A stretch of DNA of 6,677 nt. Origin: Candidatus Adiutrix sp. GTDB taxonomy: Bacteria > Desulfobacterota > Desulfarculia > Adiutricales > Adiutricaceae. Below, one piece after another: positions 1 to 4,600 of this stretch. The notes under the pieces were generated by a model, which searched no databases, was not told where the DNA came from, and saw nothing but the letters and a program-made list of their open reading frames with translations. The stretch spans positions 1-6,677 of the forward strand of contig JAITBV010000099.1 in assembly GCA_031283395.1 (NCBI GenBank), written 5' to 3'. The translations under genes and the position numbers were made by a program. Positions within the stretch are counted from its first letter, which is position 1, and every line of letters starts with the position of its first letter.

Positions 1-769
1 CTTCGGCCTGGGGCACCGCCACCACCAGGCCGGCCCGTTCCACCGCGGCCGTCTTGGGGCTTAAGTCCATCAGCCGGGTCAGGGCCTCGGAGGCCCGCCC
101 CTTGGCCCGGGCCTCGAAAAAGCGGCCCAGGGTGATCAGGGTCAGGATCATGGCCCCGGATTCAAAATACAGATTCGTAAGCCAGTGGTGGACCAACCGC
201 TCGTCACCGCGCCCCAGCCCATAGCCCAGGGCGTAAAGGCCGGCCAGGCCGGAAACCGCGGCCGCCCCGGAGCCCAGGGCGATCAGGGAATCCATGGTGG
301 GAGCCCCCCGGACCAGGGCTCCGAAACCGGCCCGGAAATATTGACCGCCCGCCACCAGGACCGGCAGGAGCAGGAGGAACTGGGTGAGGGCCAGGTTCAG
401 GCTGTTTTCCAGGCCCAGGAAAACAGCCGGCAGGGGCCAGCCCATCATATGGCCCATGGCCAGGTAAAACAGGGGCAGGGTAAAGGCCAGGGAGACCAGA
501 AGGCGTTTTTTCAGAGCCGGCGCGGGCGGCTCCCCTGCCCCGGCGTTATCCGCCCCCCGGACCGGCCTGGCCCCGTAACCGGACGCCTCCACTGCCCTGA
601 TGATCGCCCCCGGCGAAAGAAGGGCCTGGTCAAAGTCCACGCTCAGGCTGTTTTTCAACAGGCTGACCTGGGCGGACTCCACCCCGGCCAGCCGGGTCAC
701 GGCTTTTTCCACCCGGGCGACACAGGCGGCGCAACTGAGACCTTGAAGATGAAAAACTTCCTTTGCCAT
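1..769 (-). CDS. copA: Copper-type P1B ATPase, N-terminal 256 residues (runs off left edge)
   Basis: Heavy-metal-transporting P-type ATPase of the inner membrane; the family couples ATP hydrolysis to export of Cu(I) or a related soft metal ion. Residues 1-65 form one HMA metal-binding domain with GLSCAACVARVE, giving the metal-binding pair Cys13/Cys16; the usual Met of GMxCxxC is Leu11. About 25 residues of linker follow, then four hydrophobic segments (roughly 88-107, 114-140, 157-183, 200-218). Between segments 2 and 3 lies the family signature PTMDSLIALGSGAA, and after segment 4 the stretch FFEARAKGRASEAL that opens the actuator domain. The CPC membrane motif, the DKTGT phosphorylation site and the ATP-binding domain would lie beyond the left edge, so metal specificity cannot be confirmed; the segment-4 sequence resembles CopA more than ZntA. 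The start is the ATG at 769, directly after an A tract and with only a weak ribosome site. It lies 81 bp downstream of the lipoprotein gene on the same strand. No frame break is seen in the visible part. Confidence 0.9.
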   Translation of the reverse strand, partial: MAKEVFHLQGLSCAACVARVEKAVTRLAGVESAQVSLLKNSLSVDFDQALLSPGAIIRAVEASGYGARPVRGADNAGAGEPPAPALKKRLLVSLAFTLPLFYLAMGHMMGWPLPAVFLGLENSLNLALTQFLLLLPVLVAGGQYFRAGFGALVRGAPTMDSLIALGSGAAAVSGLAGLYALGYGLGRGDERLVHHWLTNLYFESGAMILTLITLGRFFEARAKGRASEALTRLMDLSPKTAAVERAGLVVAVPQAE

Positions 770-783
770 TTTTTTTGGTCCGG

Positions 784-834
784 CGTTCAGTTGTATTCAA
801 ACTGGTTTCATCGCCCGGGAACGAATACGTTCAG
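784..834. repeat. Small inverted and direct repeats upstream of the copper ATPase
   Basis: The 81 bp gap between the lipoprotein gene and the ATPase start holds two short perfect inverted repeats: CAGTT/AACTG (788-792 and 800-804, 7-base loop) and GAACG/CGTTC (819-823 and 828-832, 4-base loop). The heptamer CGTTCAG occurs twice (784-790 and 828-834). They could be operator half-sites for a metal-responsive regulator or minor hairpins in the transcript. No convincing promoter or intrinsic terminator is visible here, and arms of five bases can arise by chance. Confidence 0.25.
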
Positions 835-850
835 CGGCAATCCTAAAAAA

Positions 851-1366
851 CTAAAATTCGGAAAAGAGGCCCTGGGTGATTTTCTGGGCCAGGTCGGCCA
901 GGACCCAGTTGAAAGCCTCGGCCTCCAAAAGCTGGGTCTGGTACTCGTCGTCATTGACATAATAATTGCGCCGGCTTTCGACGCGCAGCCGCCTGGCCGA
1001 CGCGGCCCCGTTTTCGCCGGCTTTTTCCAGCACGGCCTCCACTTTTAGGTTGACCACGCGGCTGGCCGAAGCCTGGGGCAGATCATATTCATTGCGCTCG
1101 GGGCTCCAGGCCCCGCCGCTGATCTCCACTCCGGTTATGGCCAGCTTGAGCGTGGCCGGGGCCGTTTCCCGGACCGTGACGTTGGAGGACGAATCCAGGA
1201 GCCCTATTATTTCCCGGGTCAGACGGGGGCCCAAATCTCCGAAGCGGCTCTGGTTGACGGCCACGGGCACGCTGAGGGTCAGCGGCTGGAGCAGGCTGTA
1301 GGGCGAGGGCGAGGCTTGATAGCCGCAACCGGCCAGAAAAAGGCCTAATAAGACGAAGGGTTTCAT
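851..1366 (-). CDS. LptE-like outer-membrane lipoprotein
   Basis: Predicted lipoprotein of 171 residues. The N-terminus is a short lipoprotein signal peptide, MKPFVLLGLFLAGCGYQ, with the lipobox LAGC and acceptor Cys14. Position +2 is Gly rather than Asp, which favours sorting to the outer membrane. The CGY start of the mature protein, its length, and a VPVAVNQSRFGDLGPRLTRE segment followed by NVTVRETAPATLKLAITGVE fit the LptE/RlpB family, in which an LPS-transport lipoprotein plugs the LptD barrel and an early conserved stretch reads like IxVPxFxNxTxxxGLExxLT. Overall similarity by eye is modest, so a generic lipoprotein is the alternative. The frame is open up to a TTG at 1414, but that start would put 16 polar residues before the signal peptide; the ATG at 1366 is preferred. 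It lies 55 bp downstream of ptsN on the same strand. Its position between a PTS regulator and a copper pump does not explain its role. Confidence 0.72.
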   Translation of the reverse strand: MKPFVLLGLFLAGCGYQASPSPYSLLQPLTLSVPVAVNQSRFGDLGPRLTREIIGLLDSSSNVTVRETAPATLKLAITGVEISGGAWSPERNEYDLPQASASRVVNLKVEAVLEKAGENGAASARRLRVESRRNYYVNDDEYQTQLLEAEAFNWVLADLAQKITQGLFSEF

Positions 1367-1381
1367 AAGGTCTTCAGGGGC

Positions 1382-1408
1382 GCCGGATGGCCGAAACCAT
1401 GATCCGGC
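1382..1408 (-). other. Hairpin between ptsN and the lipoprotein gene
   Basis: GCCGGATGG at 1382-1390 can pair with CCAT (1397-1400) and CCGGC (1404-1408), giving a nine-pair stem with a three-base bulge (1401-1403) and a six-base loop. Read another way, GCCGGAT/ATCCGGC is a perfect 7 bp inverted repeat. No T run follows on either strand, so it is not a typical intrinsic terminator. It could mark an mRNA processing or stability point that lets the downstream genes be expressed at another level. Confidence 0.4.
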
Positions 1409-1421
1409 CGCCAATAAGGCT

Positions 1422-1871
1422 TTAGTAACGGGCCAGAAACTCCAATACCCCGGCAGGTGTCCGAATAGTCAAAATTTCAGACACGGCTTCCGGGGATTTG
1501 AACAGGGCCCCCAGGCGGGCCAGCAACTGAAGATGCTCCCGGCCGTCCGCCCCGGTCAGGACCAGGGCCAGAAGCCGGACCGGCCGCCCGTCGAGGCTGT
1601 CAAACTCGACCCCCTTGGGGGCCAAGGCCAGGGCCAGCACCGGCGAGGCCAAGCCCGGCAAGCGGCCGTGGGGCAGGGCCACTTCCCCGAAGCCCGTGGA
1701 TCCCAACTCCTCCCGGGCCGCGAGAACCTCCAGCACCTCGGCCCGGGATAGGCCGCAAGCCTCGGCCACCAGGCGGCTTAAGGCCCCCAGGGTCTCGGCC
1801 TTGCTCCCGGCCTCGAAATCCAGCCAGACCCGGTCTTCAGTGATGTGGCCGGTCAGGGAATCAATCGACAA
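1422..1871 (-). CDS. ptsN: Nitrogen-type PTS EIIA protein (PtsN/EIIA-Ntr)
   Basis: Cytoplasmic phosphoacceptor of the PTS EIIA type 2 (fructose/mannitol/Ntr) family, 149 residues, the usual length for a single-domain PtsN. The signature around the phosphorylated histidine is present as ELGSTGFGEVALPHGR, with His68 as the acceptor, compared with the family's TGxGxGxAxPHG. Downstream, VLALALAPKGVEFDSLDGRPVRLLALVLT matches the conserved core strands. In the family, a phosphate relay from EI-Ntr and NPr charges this histidine, and the protein acts as a regulator (potassium transport, nitrogen and envelope functions) more than a sugar transporter. No EI or HPr gene is in the window. The only usable start is TTG at 1871: an in-frame stop lies two codons upstream (1875-1877) and the protein has no internal Met. 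The start therefore lies inside the 3' end of hpf, an 11 bp overlap that suggests translational coupling. Confidence 0.9.
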   Translation of the reverse strand: MSIDSLTGHITEDRVWLDFEAGSKAETLGALSRLVAEACGLSRAEVLEVLAAREELGSTGFGEVALPHGRLPGLASPVLALALAPKGVEFDSLDGRPVRLLALVLTGADGREHLQLLARLGALFKSPEAVSEILTIRTPAGVLEFLARY

Positions 1872-2436
1872 TGGTCACCAGTTCCAGCCGGCCTCCGAAA
1901 ACCTGGCGGAGAATGGACAGCCGCCCATCCTCGGTGTTTATGAAAACGACCTGGCCGGTGGCGGTCTCGGACAGCCTGGCCCCGGCTTCGGCCAGGGTCA
2001 GGCGCTCGGGCCGGACGGTCTGTCGACGGTCCAAAGGCAGGCTGTCAGCCGCCCCGGCCGGCTCCCCCCCGGAATCCGGCGAAGCCGCCTCATGGGCGCG
2101 CCCCTCCGAAGGTTCGCGGTGACCCCGCTTGGCGGCCGAACCCGCCACTTTATGGGTCTTGAGCTTTTCCCGATGGCGCTTTATCTGCTTTTCCAGCTTG
2201 TCAACCACCATGTCGAGGGCGGCATACATATCCTCGGTTTCCTCTTCGGCCTTAATTTTCAGGCCATCGCTGACGATAAGAACTTCAGCCCGGTGGCGGA
2301 ACTTCTCCACGGTCAGGACCACCTCGGCGTCAATGACCGCGTCCAGATATTTCTCCAGCCGCGCCAGTTTATCGTGGCTGTATTCCTTAAGTTTTTCGGA
2401 AGGCTCCATGTGCCTGAAAGTTACGGTCAACTGCAT
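1861..2436 (-). CDS. hpf: Long-form ribosome hibernation promoting factor
   Basis: Ribosome hibernation factor of 191 residues. In the family, the N-terminal domain binds the 30S decoding region and the C-terminal domain dimerises two ribosomes into a 100S particle. Residues 1-98 form an S30AE/RaiA domain: MQLTVTFRHMEPSEKLKEY at the start, then the characteristic DMYAALDMVVDKLEKQIKRH at 69-88. Residues 99-138 are a charged, low-complexity linker. Residues 139-191 look like the long-form dimerisation domain (VRPERLTLAEAG, then a VVFINTEDGRLSILR strand pair), although the usual VYRRxDGxYGLIxP ending has become LRQVFGGRLELVTIVD, so this part is divergent. The ATG at 2436 has an AGAGGG ribosome site five bases upstream. 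It is the first gene of the leftward block, directly followed by ptsN, a pairing conserved across proteobacteria. The upstream rpoN gene often found with it is absent; an intergenic region shared with cheD lies there instead. Confidence 0.93.
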   Translation of the reverse strand: MQLTVTFRHMEPSEKLKEYSHDKLARLEKYLDAVIDAEVVLTVEKFRHRAEVLIVSDGLKIKAEEETEDMYAALDMVVDKLEKQIKRHREKLKTHKVAGSAAKRGHREPSEGRAHEAASPDSGGEPAGAADSLPLDRRQTVRPERLTLAEAGARLSETATGQVVFINTEDGRLSILRQVFGGRLELVTIVD

Positions 2437-2576
2437 ATCGCCCTCTTGGCGGCGCCAAAGTCAGCGCCGCGGCTGTCAGCGGCGTCCCGGACGGCCCGGG
2501 CCGGGTCTGAGAGGGGCCGGGAGGGACGCGCTGGGTGGAAAACAAAGGTGAGCGACCCGGGACCTGTCAAAAACGT
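2437..2576 (-). promoter_or_regulatory. Probable structured 5' leader of hpf
   Basis: This GC-rich stretch lies between the candidate hpf promoter and the hpf start and is dense in inverted repeats. TTGGC-ggc-GCCAA (2446-2458) sits directly upstream of, and partly against, the ribosome-binding site. CGCCGC/GCGGCG pairs 2465-2470 with 2479-2484. GCGTCCC/GGGACGC pairs 2482-2488 with 2523-2529 and encloses the palindrome GGCCCGGGCC. The last two overlap, so alternative folds are possible. It matches no riboswitch class that I recognise, and high GC content inflates chance pairing. Confidence 0.35.
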
Positions 2577-2580
2577 GATT

Positions 2581-2723
2581 TGATTTTATCAGAAAAGGCT
2601 TGGGAATTGAATATTTTTATGAATCGGCGGCCAACTTTATATATTAATTATTAAAATTTATATATATATTATAGGCTATAGGAATCTTTTTTAAAAAAAA
2701 ATGCCATTAGTAGTAATTTTTAC
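2581..2723. other. AT-rich island in the hpf/cheD divergent intergenic region
   Basis: Base composition drops sharply against the GC-rich surroundings: 6 of the 60 bases from 2641 to 2700 are G or C. The core is an alternating A/T run at about 2637-2673, followed by TATAG-G-CTATA (2670-2680) and a T6A9 tract (2687-2701). There is no open frame with coding character. Likely roles are DNA melting or bending, an UP element for the flanking promoters, or binding of AT-preferring nucleoid proteins. No recognisable factor site stands out. Confidence 0.6.
2583..2591 (-). promoter_or_regulatory. hpf: Candidate extended -10 promoter for hpf
   Basis: On the minus strand the sequence reads TGATAAAAT, an extended -10 element (TGn followed by TAAAAT, five of six matches to TATAAT). 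The hexamer 17 bp upstream is TTCAAT, only three of six matches to the -35 consensus, which an extended -10 can tolerate. Transcription would begin near 2576, giving a leader of about 140 bases before hpf. Confidence 0.4.
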
Positions 2724-2752
2724 TTGCACACCACTACAAGTTGTGATATATA
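2724..2752 (+). promoter_or_regulatory. cheD: Sigma-70-type promoter for cheD
   Basis: The -35 TTGCAC (2724-2729; four of six matches to TTGACA) is separated by exactly 17 bp from the -10 TATATA (2747-2752; five of six). A start near 2759 gives a leader of about 30 bases to the cheD ATG. AT-rich DNA upstream (TAGTAATTTTTA) could act as an UP element. A small inverted repeat, ACAA-G-TTGT (2736-2744), lies in the spacer and is a possible but weak operator. No sigma-28 or sigma-54 motif correctly spaced for cheD was found. Confidence 0.6.
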
Positions 2753-2773
2753 ACTTTACAAAATCAATCTCTT

Positions 2774-2778
2774 GGGGG
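2774..2778 (+). promoter_or_regulatory. cheD: Ribosome-binding site that sets the cheD start
   Basis: GGGGG, within TTGGGGGAT, lies 11 bases before the ATG at 2790. It overlaps the alternative in-frame TTG at 2772, which has no ribosome site of its own upstream. This favours the ATG. Confidence 0.6.
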
Positions 2779-2789
2779 ATTTCAGCCAT

Positions 2790-3308
2790 ATGACGACCAG
2801 CAAAGCCTTGGAAGTATATCGCTACCACCTGGAGCCCGGCGGCCTGTTCAGCCGGGGAGAGCCGGCCATGGTCTCCGCTATCTTAGGTACCTGCGTGGCC
2901 GTGTGCCTTCATGACCGTCGCCTCAAAATCGGCGGCATGAACCACTTTCTCTATCCCAAGACCAAACTGTTCGGGCCTTCCACTTCCCAATACGCGGATG
3001 TCTCAATTCCGGCCTTGATCAAGATGTTGCGGCAGCAGGGCAGCCGGCTGGAGGATCTGGAAGCCCAGATCTTCGGCGGAGGCGATGTGCCCGGGGCCTT
3101 AAGCCGGGACAAGACGGGCTACCGGAATGTCCAAATGGCCCGCCGGATACTCAAGAAAAACGGTATTCGGGTGGTTTCGGAGGATGTGGGGGGGATCAAG
3201 GGCCGCCGCCTGATTTTTCACACCGGCACCAATGAGGCCCTGGTCATGAAGACCCACCGCATAAGGCGCGGGGACTACTACCCCTATCGACAGCGCTTGG
3301 GCGCCTAG
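2790..3308 (+). CDS. cheD: Chemoreceptor glutamine deamidase CheD
   Basis: Cytoplasmic CheD, 172 residues from the ATG. The family hydrolyses specific glutamines of methyl-accepting chemotaxis proteins to glutamate and in many species also binds the CheC phosphatase. The nucleophile motif ILGTCVAVCLHD gives Cys35, and GGMNHFLYP gives His52; the 17-residue spacing matches the CheD catalytic Cys-His pair. The third catalytic position, Thr six residues before the Cys in the Thermotoga enzyme, is Ser29 here, a conservative change. The conserved AQIFGGGDV stretch (92-100) and a C-terminal strand region, GGIKGRRLIFHTGT, complete the single domain. The frame extends to a TTG at 2772, but the ribosome site supports 2790. 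It appears to be a single-gene unit with its own promoter and terminator; no receptor, CheC, CheB or CheR gene is in the window. It is transcribed away from hpf and convergently with the CapA-family gene. Confidence 0.93.
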   Translation: MTTSKALEVYRYHLEPGGLFSRGEPAMVSAILGTCVAVCLHDRRLKIGGMNHFLYPKTKLFGPSTSQYADVSIPALIKMLRQQGSRLEDLEAQIFGGGDVPGALSRDKTGYRNVQMARRILKKNGIRVVSEDVGGIKGRRLIFHTGTNEALVMKTHRIRRGDYYPYRQRLGA

Positions 3309-3330
3309 CTAACAGGCCTGAAGCCGCGCC

Positions 3331-3356
3331 GCCCCGGGAAATCCCGGGGCTTTTTT
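3331..3356 (+). terminator. Intrinsic terminator of cheD
   Basis: GCCCCGGG (3331-3338) pairs perfectly with CCCGGGGC (3343-3350) around an AAAT loop (the outer A and T of that loop, 3339 and 3342, are complementary but too close to pair), followed directly by six T (3351-3356). It begins 22 bases after the cheD stop. On the minus strand no T run follows the hairpin, so it should not terminate the opposing transcript efficiently, although that gene ends only 3 bases away at 3359. Confidence 0.9.
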
Positions 3357-3358
3357 GT

Positions 3359-4600
3359 TCAGCGGCGGGCTGTCCGGCTCCGGCCCGCCCCGGCCTCACC
3401 TAAAGCGTCCAGCCATTCTTCGGGCATATCGCCCCGGCTCAATTCGGCCATGCCCCGGGCGGCCCGGCCCTCCGGGTCCAGGCGGGGGCCCCGGCGGGGT
3501 TCGCCGGGATCCTGCTTGAAGCTGACGACCCTGACCCGCCGGGGGACGCCGTCCGGGGCCAGGTCAACCAAAAGGAGCGGGGCCAGGCCGTTGGCCCCCT
3601 TAAGGTTCATGCCGCTTAAGGTGGCGAAATTGCCCAGGGACCAGGCGATGAGCCGCCCCTTGTAAAGTTCCAGGCCCCGGGGGACATGGGGGCCGTGGCC
3701 CAGCACCAGGGCGGCTCCGGCGTCAATGAGGGCGCGGGCCAGGACCGGCAGGTTGCCGCGGTTCTCGCCCAGAAAGAATTCCGGCTGGGGGCTGACCCGG
3801 CGCATATAGGCCGAACCTTCGCCGCCGCCGTGGAAAGAGACGATCACCAGGGTGTCCGGCTTGGCCGCCTCGGCCCGGACCAGGGCCACAGCCCCGGGCA
3901 GGTCGCGGAGATCCTGGCAACCGGCATTGGGGGCCAGGGCTATGAAAGCCAGCCTGGTTTTATTGACCTTCAGGACCGCCACTTCGCCGGGGCCGCCGGT
4001 GTGGCCGATACCCAGATCCTCCAGCACCGAGACGGTCTGGGCCCGGCCGGCGGGCCCATAATCGTTAATGTGGTTGTTGGCCAGGGACAGGATGTTGAAG
4101 CCGGCCGCCTTCAATAGCCCACCGGAGGCCGGGGAGCTGCGGAAAAGATGGTAGGCGCCGGCCGAAGGGTCCTTGGTGGGCGTCCCCTGGTCGGTCAGGG
4201 GGCCTTCAAGGTTGCCGAAAACGACCTGACGGTCGGCCAGGTACGGTTTGACTTCTGAAAAAATCCCGTCGTTTTCCGGAGAGGCCGTGCCCAGCATGAG
4301 ATCGCCCACGGCCGCCAGGCGGATGACGCCGCTCCTGGTGGGCTTGGGGGGCCGGGGCGGCCGGTGGCCCCGGTCTTCGGGAGGCAAGGTCTTTTCCTCC
4401 GGACCGGGCCTGCTGGAGGCCCGCGGGACCGGCCGAGGGGTTTCCGGCCGGCCGGGAACCGGGGAGGCGGGGGGGTAGTGCCAGGTCCGGCCCGTCGCTT
4501 CGCCCATGGTGGCCGAAGCCGGCAGGGGGTCGGCCTGGGCCCGGGCGGACCCGGCCAGAACCAAAGCCAGCCAGAAGACCGGCCAAAATAGCCTGCTCAT
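3359..4600 (-). CDS. Exported CapA-family protein (PGA_cap metallophosphoesterase fold)
   Basis: Predicted exported protein of 413 residues. Residues 1-22 form a signal peptide (MSRLFWPVFWLALVLAGSARAQA, likely cut after ARA). Residues 40-90 form a proline/arginine-rich linker. Residues 92-363 form the PGA_cap/CapA domain with the expected metal-site motifs in order: AAVGDLMLG (Asp100), GNLEGPLT (129-136), SLANNHINDYG (Asn176, His177), SFHGGGE (His257), GHGPHVPRGLE (His302, His305) and WSLGNF (320-325). The usual HWGxEY motif is HGGGEGS here. Better-known relatives include CapA of poly-gamma-glutamate synthesis, but most family members outside such loci have no established substrate, and no capB or capC lies nearby. 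The tail after 365 is charged and probably disordered. The ATG overlaps the stop of the upstream carboxylase gene as ATGA, with GGGGGAGGA immediately before it, so translation is probably coupled. It converges with cheD. Confidence 0.88.
   Translation of the reverse strand: MSRLFWPVFWLALVLAGSARAQADPLPASATMGEATGRTWHYPPASPVPGRPETPRPVPRASSRPGPEEKTLPPEDRGHRPPRPPKPTRSGVIRLAAVGDLMLGTASPENDGIFSEVKPYLADRQVVFGNLEGPLTDQGTPTKDPSAGAYHLFRSSPASGGLLKAAGFNILSLANNHINDYGPAGRAQTVSVLEDLGIGHTGGPGEVAVLKVNKTRLAFIALAPNAGCQDLRDLPGAVALVRAEAAKPDTLVIVSFHGGGEGSAYMRRVSPQPEFFLGENRGNLPVLARALIDAGAALVLGHGPHVPRGLELYKGRLIAWSLGNFATLSGMNLKGANGLAPLLLVDLAPDGVPRRVRVVSFKQDPGEPRRGPRLDPEGRAARGMAELSRGDMPEEWLDALGEAGAGRSRTARR

Noticed and set aside
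185..1048. A 287-codon plus-strand open frame opposite the copper ATPase and the lipoprotein gene.
   Set aside because: It spans two recognisable minus-strand genes and the gap between them; its protein is Gly/Gln/Pro-rich with no domain, which is typical of antisense frames in GC-rich DNA.
1367..1414. TTG at 1414 as the start of the LptE-like gene.
   Set aside because: It would place 16 non-hydrophobic residues before a good lipoprotein signal peptide and start within the intergenic hairpin.
2542..2570. TTGACA on the minus strand (2570-2565) as the -35 of hpf.
   Set aside because: The hexamers at 17 and 18 bp spacing are CTTTGT and TTTGTT, poor -10 elements; the extended -10 at 2583-2591 is a better candidate.
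1615..2583. A 322-codon plus-strand open frame opposite ptsN and hpf.
   Set aside because: Both genes beneath it have clear family motifs on the minus strand; the plus-strand translation shows no recognisable domain.
2616..2640. A sigma-28-like string on the minus strand (TAAAGTTG followed by GCCGAT).
   Set aside because: The two boxes are only 3 bases apart instead of about 11, and it faces hpf rather than the chemotaxis gene.
2772..2789. TTG at 2772 as the cheD start.
   Set aside because: It overlaps the likely ribosome site GGGGG and has none upstream; the ATG at 2790 is better placed.
3331..3358. The cheD terminator as a bidirectional terminator for the CapA-family gene.
   Set aside because: The T run is only on the plus-strand side; the minus-strand transcript would meet the hairpin without a following U tract.
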